From contig JAEEIS010000080.1 in NCBI GenBank assembly GCA_016281475.1, forward strand, positions 1 to 5,330: DNA of 5,330 bases, written 5' to 3'. Shown here in pieces: positions 1 to 5,330 of this stretch (positions within the stretch are counted from its first letter, which is position 1; each line of letters begins with the position of its first letter). A model generated the notes under the pieces. That model ran no database searches. It saw only the letters and a program-made list of their open reading frames with translations, and was not told the DNA's origin. Source of the DNA: Bacteroidales bacterium (lineage in GTDB: Bacteria > Bacteroidota > Bacteroidia > Bacteroidales > P3). A program made the translations under genes and the position numbers.

Positions 1-2922
1 CAGCTGACCGTCTCGGGCACCTACACCGACTCGCTGCTCACCGTCCGTGGTTGCGACAGCGTCATCACGGTGAACCTGACCGTCAACCCAATCTACAATG
101 CCTCGCAGACCGAAAATCTCTGCACCAACCAAAGTTTCACTTGGACGGGACATAATCTCACACTCGACAGCCTCACCTCCGGTATCTCCTTCTATTATGA
201 TACGATGTACACCCAGATGGGGTGCGACAGCACTTTCAGCCTGACGCTGAACGTGCATCCCACGCACTATAGCGAAACCACTGCCGACATCTGCGAGGAC
301 GCAGGCTACACGTGGACAGGTCACGGCACAACGCCCATCACCCGTCCCGCCGGCACCTATACCGTATGGGACAGCCTGCAGACCTCCTTCGGCTGCGACA
401 GTGTCTTTATGCTCGCCCTCACAGTGCGTCCCACCAGCAGCAGTGTTGAGACGGCCACTGCTTGCGACAGCTATACATGGCATAGCAACACCTACACCGC
501 TTCGACCAACACGCCTACCTTTGTTGCTACCAACTCCGTGGGCTGCGACAGCACGGTAACGCTGCATCTGACTATCAACCAGAGTAGCCAAACCGTCGAC
601 AACCAGACCGCTTGCGACACCTACACTTGGCACGGCAACACCTACACTGCTTCTACCAACACGCCTACCTATAGCACCACCAACGCCGTGGGCTGCGACA
701 GCACTGTCACACTGCATCTGACCCTGAACCATAGCACCACGAGTGTAGCAGCGGCAACCGCCTGCGACACCTATACCTGGCACGGAAACACCTACACGGC
801 ATCCACCAACACGCCCACCTTCCAGACCACTAATGCCGCTGGCTGCGACAGCACAGTCACCCTGCACCTGACTATCAACAACAGTACGTCAAGCACCGTA
901 ACCGCCACCGCCTGCGACACCTACACCTGGCACGGCACCGCCTACACTGCTTCTACCAACACGCCTACCTACACCACCACCAATGCAGTCGGATGCGACA
1001 GCGTTGTCACACTGCACCTAACCATCAACAACAGCAGCACGACAATTGACAACCAGACCGCCTGCAACAGCTACACTTGGCACGGCACCACCTACACCTC
1101 TTCCACTAATACGCCTACCTATAGCACCACCAACGCCGCTGGCTGTGACAGCACTGTCACACTGAACCTGACAGTTAACTACAGCAACTCAGGCATTGAA
1201 ACCGTCGCCGCCTGTAACAGTTACACCTGGCATGGCACCACCTACACAGCCTCGACTAACACGCCGACCCACACCTCGCTGAATGCTGCCGGATGCGACA
1301 GCGTCACCACGCTGCACCTCACCATTAGCCAAAGCCTCTTCACCATTGAGAGCATCACCGCCTGCGACAGCTACACTTGGCACGGCACCGCCTACACCGC
1401 TTCTACCAACACTCCCACCTACTCCACTACCACCATTGGAGGCTGCGACAGCACTGTCACACTGCATCTGACTATAAACAATAGCACAGCCAGCACCGTG
1501 ACAGCCACCGCCTGCGACACCTACACATGGCACGGCACCACTTACACCGCCTCTACCAACACGCCCACCTACCAGACCACTAACGCCGCTGGCTGCGACA
1601 GCACCGTAACCCTGCACCTAACCATCAACAGCAGCACCACGGGTACGGAAACCGTCACCGCTTGCGACAGCTACACCTGGCACGGCACCGCCTATACCAC
1701 CTCTACCAACACGCCCACCTATAGCACTACCAACTCCGCTGGTTGTGACAGCACCGTCACACTGCACCTCACCATCAACAGCAGCACCACAGGTACGGAG
1801 ACCGTCACAGCCTGCGACAGCTACACTTGGCACGGCACCGCCTACACAGCCTCTACCAATACGCCTACCTATTCGACTACTAACGCCAACGGCTGCGACA
1901 GCACCGTCACCCTCCACCTCACCATCAACAGCAGCACCACGGGCACTGAGTCTGCCACCGCCTGCGACAGTTACACTTGGCACGGCACCGCCTATACCGC
2001 CTCTACCAACACCGCTACCTACACCACCTCCAACGCCGCTGGCTGCGACAGCGTTGTCACGCTGAACCTCACCATCAACTACAGCACCTCCTCCACCGAG
2101 ACTGCTACCGCCTGCGACAACTACACCTGGCACGGCCAGACCTATACTAGTTCTACTAGTACTCCTAGTTATACTAGTACCAATGCCGCCGGCTGCGACA
2201 GCACCATCACGCTCCACCTCACCATCAACTACAGCACTTCTGGCACTGAGACCATCACCGCTTGCGACAGCTACACATGGAACGGCACCACCTACACTAC
2301 CAGCACTGACACGCCTATCTTCGAGTCCACTAACGCCGCAGGCTGCGACAGCACCGTCACACTGCACCTCACTGTCAACTACAGCACCTCGGCCAACGAG
2401 ATTCTCTCCGCCTGCGACAGCCTTGAGTGGCACGGTACCACCTACACCGAGAGCACCGACACGCCCACCTTCGTCACCACCAACGATGCTGGCTGTGACA
2501 GCACCGTCACCCTGCATCTGACCATCAACTACAGTAGCCGCACCGTCATCTTCGACACCGCAGACAACTCCTATGATTGGAACGGCGAGGTACTGACCGA
2601 AACCGGCGAGTACGTCTACGAAGGCCAGACCGAGGCAGGCTGCGACAGCATTGTCACACTGCAGCTGACCATCAACCGCGTGGGCATTGCCGACGTGACC
2701 GACCTCGACGGCATTAACATCTATCCTAACCCCACCACCGGTAAGCTTACCATCGATGCCGAAGGAGTGCTGAAAGTGGAGGTCTACGACTACTCCGGCC
2801 GTCTGGTGGCGACATTCACCAACACCAACCAGCTCGACATCTCACAACTGCCCACAGGTACCTACGCCCTGCGCATCAGCCTGCAGAAGGGCAACACCGT
2901 ACGCCGCGTCATCAAGCGTTAG
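1..2922 (+). CDS. Large repeat-rich secreted/surface protein with T9SS type A C-terminal sorting domain (5' end missing)
   Basis: The frame is open from base 1 to the TAG stop at 2920-2922, giving 973 residues of a longer protein; the start and any signal peptide lie upstream. A GTG at 70 lies inside a repeat and is not a credible start. In order the protein shows: the end of one repeat (GCDS at 49-60), two 57-residue repeats (121-462), fourteen 50-residue repeats (463-2562) with the pattern ACDxYTWHGxxYT...GCDSTVTLHLTIN, one degenerate repeat (2563 to about 2690), and a T9SS sorting domain (2713-2919). The Thr/Ser/Asn-rich, beta-prone repeats resemble the GCDSxVTLxLT repeats seen in large Bacteroidota surface proteins; that resemblance is from general familiarity. 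The likely role is a stalk or adhesin-like surface protein exported by Sec and then T9SS; no ligand or enzyme activity can be read. A strong terminator follows the stop. Confidence is high for a real, T9SS-exported repeat protein and low for any specific function. Confidence 0.95.
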   Translation, partial: QLTVSGTYTDSLLTVRGCDSVITVNLTVNPIYNASQTENLCTNQSFTWTGHNLTLDSLTSGISFYYDTMYTQMGCDSTFSLTLNVHPTHYSETTADICEDAGYTWTGHGTTPITRPAGTYTVWDSLQTSFGCDSVFMLALTVRPTSSSVETATACDSYTWHSNTYTASTNTPTFVATNSVGCDSTVTLHLTINQSSQTVDNQTACDTYTWHGNTYTASTNTPTYSTTNAVGCDSTVTLHLTLNHSTTSVAAATACDTYTWHGNTYTASTNTPTFQTTNAAGCDSTVTLHLTINNSTSSTVTATACDTYTWHGTAYTASTNTPTYTTTNAVGCDSVVTLHLTINNSSTTIDNQTACNSYTWHGTTYTSSTNTPTYSTTNAAGCDSTVTLNLTVNYSNSGIETVAACNSYTWHGTTYTASTNTPTHTSLNAAGCDSVTTLHLTISQSLFTIESITACDSYTWHGTAYTASTNTPTYSTTTIGGCDSTVTLHLTINNSTASTVTATACDTYTWHGTTYTASTNTPTYQTTNAAGCDSTVTLHLTINSSTTGTETVTACDSYTWHGTAYTTSTNTPTYSTTNSAGCDSTVTLHLTINSSTTGTETVTACDSYTWHGTAYTASTNTPTYSTTNANGCDSTVTLHLTINSSTTGTESATACDSYTWHGTAYTASTNTATYTTSNAAGCDSVVTLNLTINYSTSSTETATACDNYTWHGQTYTSSTSTPSYTSTNAAGCDSTITLHLTINYSTSGTETITACDSYTWNGTTYTTSTDTPIFESTNAAGCDSTVTLHLTVNYSTSANEILSACDSLEWHGTTYTESTDTPTFVTTNDAGCDSTVTLHLTINYSSRTVIFDTADNSYDWNGEVLTETGEYVYEGQTEAGCDSIVTLQLTINRVGIADVTDLDGINIYPNPTTGKLTIDAEGVLKVEVYDYSGRLVATFTNTNQLDISQLPTGTYALRISLQKGNTVRRVIKR
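121..462 (+). repeat. Two divergent 171-bp (57-residue) tandem repeats preceding the main array
   Basis: Measured from the first Cys codon of each unit (121, 292, then 463), two units of exactly 171 bp precede the regular array. They share the logic of the later units: a Cys, then F/YTWTGH, a variable stretch, GCDS, and a beta-rich LTLNV or LTVRP segment. Cys to GCDS-Cys spacing is 34 residues here against 27 in the 150-bp units, so the seven extra residues lie in the first half of the unit. The sequences differ strongly from each other and from the main array, which suggests an older, non-homogenised part of the same repeat family. Confidence 0.85.
463..2562 (+). repeat. Fourteen tandem 150-bp (50-residue) coding repeats in perfect register
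   Basis: The first Cys codon of each unit falls at 463, 613, 763, 913, 1063, 1213, 1363, 1513, 1663, 1813, 1963, 2113, 2263 and 2413, so the spacing is exactly 150 bp fourteen times with no insertion or deletion. The second Cys (in GCDS) is always 81 bp further on. Nearly invariant residues are A-C-(D/N), TW(H/N), YT, ST.T, GCDS and TL(H/N)LT. The most variable part is the linker after LTIN, for example SSTTGTE after units 8-10. Much of the difference between units is in synonymous third positions. The units probably form small beta-sandwich or beta-solenoid modules whose two cysteines could pair; that structure is inferred. Confidence 0.97.
2146..2181 (+). repeat. 9-bp minisatellite (four copies, CTAG-rich) inside repeat unit 12
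   Basis: Four consecutive 9-bp units begin at 2146, 2155, 2164 and 2173. Each starts with ACTAGT (CCTAGT in the third) followed by three variable bases. In frame they encode TSS, TST, PSY and TST. The twelve codons from 2143 to 2178 all end in T, whereas the same segment in the other thirteen units mixes codons and favours C-ending ones. I saw no CTAG tetramer elsewhere in the repeat array, but four occur within about 30 bp here. Confidence 0.9.
2713..2919 (+). other. T9SS type A C-terminal sorting domain (Por secretion tail)
   Basis: The last 69 residues match the family pattern of type A T9SS sorting domains (TIGR04183-like). They contain IYPNPTTGKLTID, then V-EVYDYSGRLV, then LDISQLPTGTYALRI and a basic end, RRVIKR. 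In this family the domain directs passage through the outer-membrane T9SS translocon and is usually removed by a PorU-type sortase, with attachment to A-LPS in species that make it. The domain sits directly after the last degenerate repeat, so the repeat stalk would be the surface-exposed part. Confidence 0.95.
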
Positions 2923-2941
2923 CACTTTGTTGAGTACAGCC

Positions 2942-2975
2942 AAAGGGTGTCTTGCCATACGGTGAGACACCCTTT
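2942..2975 (+). terminator. Hairpin terminator after the repeat-protein gene
   Basis: AAAGGGTGTCT (2942-2952) pairs perfectly with AGACACCCTTT (2965-2975). The stem continues inward through two G-T wobbles and two C-G pairs to an ATAC loop (2957-2960), giving about 15 pairs in all. It begins 20 bp after the TAG stop. The 3' arm ends in TTT and is followed by CTATAT rather than a long T run; a T6 tract comes only at about 2992-2997. It should separate this gene from the nucleotidyltransferase gene downstream. Confidence 0.85.
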
Positions 2976-3031
2976 CTATATGTAAGGTGGCTTTTTTACA
3001 TGCTGATATATGCCAATCAAGTTTTTTTTCG

Positions 3032-3039
3032 TAAATTTG
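3032..3039 (+). promoter_or_regulatory. Bacteroidota-type -7 promoter element for the MNT/HEPN operon
   Basis: TAAATTTG matches the TAnnTTTG -7 consensus used by the Bacteroidota primary sigma factor and is followed by CA, as is common. It lies in an AT-rich stretch just after a T8 tract (3022-3029). The expected -33 TTTG is poor: only TATG is found at 3009-3012. Transcription would start near 3045, leaving a leader of about 100 nt before the ATG at 3143. The position, after a terminator and before an operon, supports the call. Confidence 0.6.
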
Positions 3040-3142
3040 CATTGTCAACTATTCGTGCATTTAGTCTGCAAGTACATAGATATCAATATACAACAATAAG
3101 TAACAAAACTCTTTGACATAACCACAAAAGGACAACCTCAAA

Positions 3143-3463
3143 ATGGAACGACTGGGCAGAGACAAAGTATTGGAGATGATTCGCACTACCGTGCGGGAAC
3201 AAGAGCCCGACGCGCAGATAATCCTGTATGGCTCCCGGGCCCGTGGCGATGCTCGTGATGACTCTGACTGGGATGTCATCATTCTGCTCAACAAGCCGAA
3301 AATGTCGCACTACGACAGATATGCCATCGCATGTGAACTGTGGGACAAAGGTTTTGACATTGGTGAAGAAATCAACTCATTGGTTTACACAAAAGACCAG
3401 TGGAAAAATGCGCCACCATCACTATTTAAATACAACGTAAGAGAGGAAGGAATACAACTATGA
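3143..3463 (+). CDS. Minimal nucleotidyltransferase (MNT) domain protein, probable antitoxin of an MNT/HEPN pair
   Basis: The 106-residue protein is a compact NTP_transf_2-type (polymerase beta superfamily) nucleotidyltransferase. G30-S31 starts GSRARGDARDDSDWDV, which fits GSX10DXD exactly, with D42 and D44 as the expected metal-binding acidic residues. A later acidic residue (perhaps E76 in EEINSLVYT) may supply the third carboxylate, but this is uncertain. The length is normal for stand-alone MNT proteins. In studied MNT/HEPN systems such as MntA/HepT the MNT protein transfers AMP onto a tyrosine of the HEPN toxin and silences it; the same role is inferred here from motif and neighbour. 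The ATG has an AAAAGGA purine stretch at 3126-3132, about 10 nt upstream. The stop overlaps the HEPN start by 4 bp. Base composition is more AT-rich than the flanking secreted-protein genes, consistent with acquisition as a cassette. Confidence 0.92.
   Translation: MERLGRDKVLEMIRTTVREQEPDAQIILYGSRARGDARDDSDWDVIILLNKPKMSHYDRYAIACELWDKGFDIGEEINSLVYTKDQWKNAPPSLFKYNVREEGIQL
3441..3450 (+). promoter_or_regulatory. Strong purine-rich ribosome binding site for the HEPN gene
   Basis: GAGAGGAAGG ends 9 nt before the ATG at 3460 and lies inside the 3' end of the MNT gene. It supports 3460 as the start and, with the ATGA overlap, suggests coupled translation. It stands out because the secreted-protein genes in this window have no recognisable Shine-Dalgarno sequence. 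Confidence 0.7.
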
Positions 3464-3867
3464 GCCTATCAGATGAAGAACGCCGCGCGATAGTTCTATA
3501 TCGCATTGAAAAAGCCTACGCGGCATTAGAGGATGTCGACAAGTCCATCGCCATGAAAATGTGGAGCGTAGCTGCAAACAGATTGTACTACGCATTATAC
3601 TATGCTGCAACCGCATTGTTGGTTCATGACAAACATACCGTACGCACACACAACGGTGTTATAGTGCTCTTGAACCAATACTATGTAAAACCAGAAATAC
3701 TCACCAAAGATGATGGATGGCTTTATGGGCGTGTGTTTGCTTTTCGTCAGGGGAGTGATTATGATGACTTCATCGATGCCAATGAGGAAGAAGTCATGAT
3801 TTACCTCCAAAAGGTCAAGGACCTTGTCGAGAAAATAGTATCACTGATAAATCAACAACAACAATAA
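3460..3867 (+). CDS. HEPN domain protein (UPF0332/PF05168-like), probable toxin partner of the MNT
   Basis: This 135-residue, mostly helical protein has the pattern of the HEPN family: AANRLYYALYYAATALL (38-54), then RTHNGVIVLLNQYYVKPEIL (62-81), then F-RQGSDYDDF (95-104), and a final amphipathic helix. HEPN proteins of MNT/HEPN modules are typically RNases acting as toxins. The usual catalytic RX4-6H motif is not obvious: R96 is followed by Q-G-S-D100-Y101 and no histidine comes after it. H64 lies before R96, in RTHNG. R-x3-DY appears to be normal for this HEPN branch, from memory. Y101 is a candidate site for AMP transfer by the MNT (inferred). Translation should be coupled to the MNT gene through the ATGA overlap. 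A poly-Gln tail (NQQQQ) ends the protein. It might instead be a non-RNase nucleotide-binding HEPN. Confidence 0.9.
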   Translation: MSLSDEERRAIVLYRIEKAYAALEDVDKSIAMKMWSVAANRLYYALYYAATALLVHDKHTVRTHNGVIVLLNQYYVKPEILTKDDGWLYGRVFAFRQGSDYDDFIDANEEEVMIYLQKVKDLVEKIVSLINQQQQ

Positions 3868-3916
3868 TCACATCAACAGCGACGTGCCGATGCTATACAA
3901 CAGGCGCATTCACAAC

Positions 3917-4954
3917 ATGAAGAAAACTCTACTCCTTTTTGCAGCACTTTGCATGGCCACTTTGGGCTTTGCGCAACAGCCTTTCGCCACCTTGACCCAT
4001 AACGACTCGGTGCAGGCGTTCTATGGGATGAATGCCCTGCAGCAGGCTCATGCCGTAGCAGTTGACGGCGACGTGATCAACCTCTCGTCGGGCGCTTTTT
4101 ACTCTGTGAATATCACCAAGGCGGTGACCATCCGCGGGCAGGGTATGTTCAACGACGACTCCATCGGACTGGTTCGCACTCGGATATTAAACACTTTTAC
4201 CGTAGAAGTGCCCGACACAGTGAATCGCCTCACACTCATAGGGTTGAATTTCCCCAGTGGTACAGATATGAGGCTCCGCGTTGCCCACAACCCGCTGTTT
4301 CTGAAATGTCGGTTTCAGGAGGTCTATCATGAAACCAGCACCGATTATCATACCTCGGATGCCGTGTTCATCAACTGCATCATCGGTAAATGGTATAACA
4401 CGCATTACACATCTTCCGGCACTACTTATTGGTATGCCACGGGAACAACATTTTACAATAGCGTGATATTAAATCAAGCTAATATGGATAGCCCCGACTA
4501 TCTGGTGAACTGCATCGCCTATCAGGAGAATTCTCCAGGTTGGCTCAACAACAAGACAATCATGAACTCCATTGTGTACTACTACTTTCATAATTTTCGC
4601 TACGACAACGGTTATACAAGCTTTAACACCATAGGAATAAATACTAGTGGTTACCCCTACTTCGACATGACCGACGACATAGCGACGCATAATCTGCATA
4701 ACTATACGAGCTACGCCCAGGTATTCCAAACCTTCCGCGGTAGCTACAGCGACGGCATGTCGATGGCATTGAACGACGATATTGCCACCACCATATTGGG
4801 TGACGATAGCACACAGGTAGGCATCTACGGTGGGCAGTATCCTTGGGACGACAAGGTGAGCAACCCCCTGATAGGCCACTTCTCCGCCGCACGCCGCACC
4901 AACACACAAGGCAATCTGGAGGTGAACATAGAGGTAATCAACAATAACGAGTAA
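3917..4954 (+). CDS. Secreted protein with predicted parallel beta-helix fold
   Basis: The ATG at 3917 gives a typical signal peptide, MKKTLLLFAALCMATLGFAQ, with cleavage likely near residue 20. An in-frame ATG at 3884 would add eleven residues, some charged, in front of it, so 3917 is preferred; neither has a clear ribosome binding site, which is common in Bacteroidota. The mature part begins with an ALQQAHAVAVDGDVINLSSG segment, then FYSVNITKAVTIRGQG (61-76), a layout typical of the first coils of right-handed beta-helix proteins. Repeated short strands follow (CRFQEVYH, AVFINCIIG, TTFYNSVIL, YLVNCIAY, TIMNSIVYY). No catalytic residues of a pectate lyase or other polysaccharidase can be assigned. 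The C-terminus (VGIYGGQYPWDD ... GNLEVNIEVINNNE) lacks a canonical T9SS sorting domain. It starts 49 bp after the HEPN gene with no visible promoter or terminator between, and another exported-protein gene follows it. Confidence 0.88.
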   Translation: MKKTLLLFAALCMATLGFAQQPFATLTHNDSVQAFYGMNALQQAHAVAVDGDVINLSSGAFYSVNITKAVTIRGQGMFNDDSIGLVRTRILNTFTVEVPDTVNRLTLIGLNFPSGTDMRLRVAHNPLFLKCRFQEVYHETSTDYHTSDAVFINCIIGKWYNTHYTSSGTTYWYATGTTFYNSVILNQANMDSPDYLVNCIAYQENSPGWLNNKTIMNSIVYYYFHNFRYDNGYTSFNTIGINTSGYPYFDMTDDIATHNLHNYTSYAQVFQTFRGSYSDGMSMALNDDIATTILGDDSTQVGIYGGQYPWDDKVSNPLIGHFSAARRTNTQGNLEVNIEVINNNE

Positions 4955-4984
4955 AAGGTTAAAAAAGAACGGCAGCCGCCTCGT

Positions 4985-5059
4985 CCCCTCTTTAGAGGGG
5001 TGGCCGTAAGGCCGGGGTATGCTACCCTAGGGGGTGCCACGATAGTGGTGGGGTCTGCC
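4985..5059 (+). repeat. Two tandem REP-like hairpin units in the intergenic region
   Basis: Unit A (4985-5022) is CCCCTC-TTTA-GAGGGG (4985-5000), then T, then GGCC-GTAA-GGCC (5002-5013), then GGGGTATGC. Unit B (5025-5059) repeats the plan: CCC-TA-GGGGG, then a CCAC-GATA-GTGG hairpin (5037-5048), then T, then GGGGTCTGCC. GGGTA-TGC-TACCC (5015-5027) can also pair across the junction. A G-rich head, short imperfect palindrome and GGGGT tail are typical of REP/BIME elements mobilised by RAYT (TnpA_REP) transposases; membership is inferred because no RAYT gene lies in the window. The element could also act as a terminator or mRNA stabiliser for the beta-helix gene, although no T run follows. Confidence 0.65.
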
Positions 5060-5088
5060 AGACTTAGAACTGTAAAACCTTTAGAACT

Positions 5089-5330
5089 ATGAAACGATTA
5101 CTATTGATTGTGGCAGGATGTTTGTTGGGGTTGTCGCTATCGGCACAGTCGGGTCGATACGTCTATTGGTTCGACGACGACTACGACGCACATATCACCG
5201 ATAGCCTCTCTGCCACAAGCCAACTTCAGATAGGGGCAAGCCACCTGACCGTTGGCTTCCACACCCTGTATATGCTGATAGGGAGCGACAGCGCCTTGCG
5301 GATGGAGAGCTCTACGTTCTTCATCACGCC
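5089..5330 (+). CDS. Exported protein with YWFDDDYD motif, 3' end missing
   Basis: The frame stays open from the ATG at 5089 to the end of the window, giving 80 complete codons. The product begins with a clear signal peptide, MKRLLLIVAGCLLGLSLSAQ, and continues with SGRYVYWFDDDYDAHITDSL, a stretch around QLQIGASHLTVGFHTLYMLI, and SSTFFITP at the edge. YWFD...L..GFHTL..... units recur in large Bacteroidota secreted proteins, often in several copies and ending in a T9SS sorting domain; whether that is so here cannot be seen. The Cys at residue 11 is not followed by a lipoprotein-like context, so a signal peptidase I substrate is more likely. No ribosome binding site is evident. The gene follows the beta-helix gene by 134 bp across the REP-like element and may be co-transcribed with it. 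Confidence 0.85.
   Translation, partial: MKRLLLIVAGCLLGLSLSAQSGRYVYWFDDDYDAHITDSLSATSQLQIGASHLTVGFHTLYMLIGSDSALRMESSTFFIT

Noticed and set aside
1618..2517. Long antisense open frame of about 300 codons opposite the repeats, and a similar one at 1189-1617
   Set aside because: It is a by-product of the repeated, C-rich codon pattern on the + strand: a stop-free antisense frame in one unit is repeated in the next. It has no recognisable domain, and the + strand frame has a clear sorting domain and continuous repeats.
463..2562. CRISPR array or other non-coding repeat array
   Set aside because: The period is 150 bp, variation is spread over the unit with third-position bias, and the repeats sit in one long open frame ending in a T9SS domain.
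463..2562. Diversity-generating retroelement variable region
   Set aside because: Unit differences are not concentrated at adenine-derived positions, and no reverse transcriptase or template repeat is in the window.
2842..3048. Short antisense open frame spanning the terminator region
   Set aside because: It overlaps the sorting domain and the hairpin terminator, has no recognisable domain, and its product looks like random translation.
3884..3916. Upstream in-frame ATG at 3884 as the start of the beta-helix gene
   Set aside because: It would put eleven residues, including Arg-Arg, before a textbook signal peptide, and it has no ribosome binding site; the ATG at 3917 is the better start.
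4469..4909. Antisense open frame opposite the beta-helix gene
   Set aside because: The + strand frame has a signal peptide and beta-helix pattern; the antisense product shows no recognisable family and no start signals.
3917..4954. Pectate lyase or other polysaccharide lyase assignment
   Set aside because: Only the general beta-helix layout can be seen; no family-specific catalytic residues can be identified, so an enzyme name would be unsupported.
5064..5088. Direct repeat TTAGAACT (5064-5071 and 5081-5088) just before the last gene, as a possible operator or promoter
   Set aside because: Two 8-bp copies 17 bp apart can occur by chance in AT-rich leader DNA, and no TAnnTTTG element accompanies them. 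I note it but cannot support a regulatory call.

Overview
The window looks like chromosomal DNA of a Bacteroidales bacterium, plausibly a Prevotella-like or other gut or rumen lineage. Three things suggest this: a canonical type IX secretion (T9SS) C-terminal sorting domain, a Bacteroidota-type promoter element (TAAATTTG, matching TAnnTTTG), and signal peptides ending in the phylum-typical ...AQ. The species cannot be set from the sequence. All supported genes lie on the + strand.

Layout. (1) Positions 1-2922 are the 3' part of a gene for a very large secreted protein. It holds two 57-residue repeats, then fourteen 50-residue repeats in exact 150-bp register with no indels, a degenerate fifteenth repeat acting as a cap, and a T9SS type A sorting domain. 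(2) Positions 2923-3142 are an AT-rich intergenic region with a strong hairpin terminator (2942-2975) and a promoter element (3032-3039). (3) Positions 3143-3867 hold a two-gene module joined by a 4-bp ATGA overlap: a minimal nucleotidyltransferase (MNT) and a HEPN-domain protein, the architecture of MNT/HEPN toxin-antitoxin systems. (4) Positions 3917-4954 encode a secreted protein predicted to form a parallel beta-helix. (5) Positions 4955-5088 are an intergenic region packed with hairpins that read as two tandem REP-like units. (6) From 5089 to the window end is the 5' part of another exported protein with a YWFDDDYD motif.

How the genes relate. The three exported proteins form an envelope or secretome neighbourhood: a repeat-rich surface protein carried by the T9SS and anchored or released at the surface, and two probably co-expressed exported proteins downstream. 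The MNT/HEPN pair sits between them, is visibly more AT-rich, has its own promoter and follows a terminator, so it looks like a small inserted defence or toxin-antitoxin cassette rather than part of the surface system.

The points most worth a second look are the regular repeat array with two Cys and one potential Bacteroidota O-glycosylation site per unit, a local 9-bp minisatellite with all T-ending codons inside one repeat, the HEPN protein's lack of the canonical RX4-6H histidine beside an MNT with an intact GSX10DXD motif, and the tandem REP-like units with differing but self-complementary stems. I saw no clear evidence of a wholly new system.
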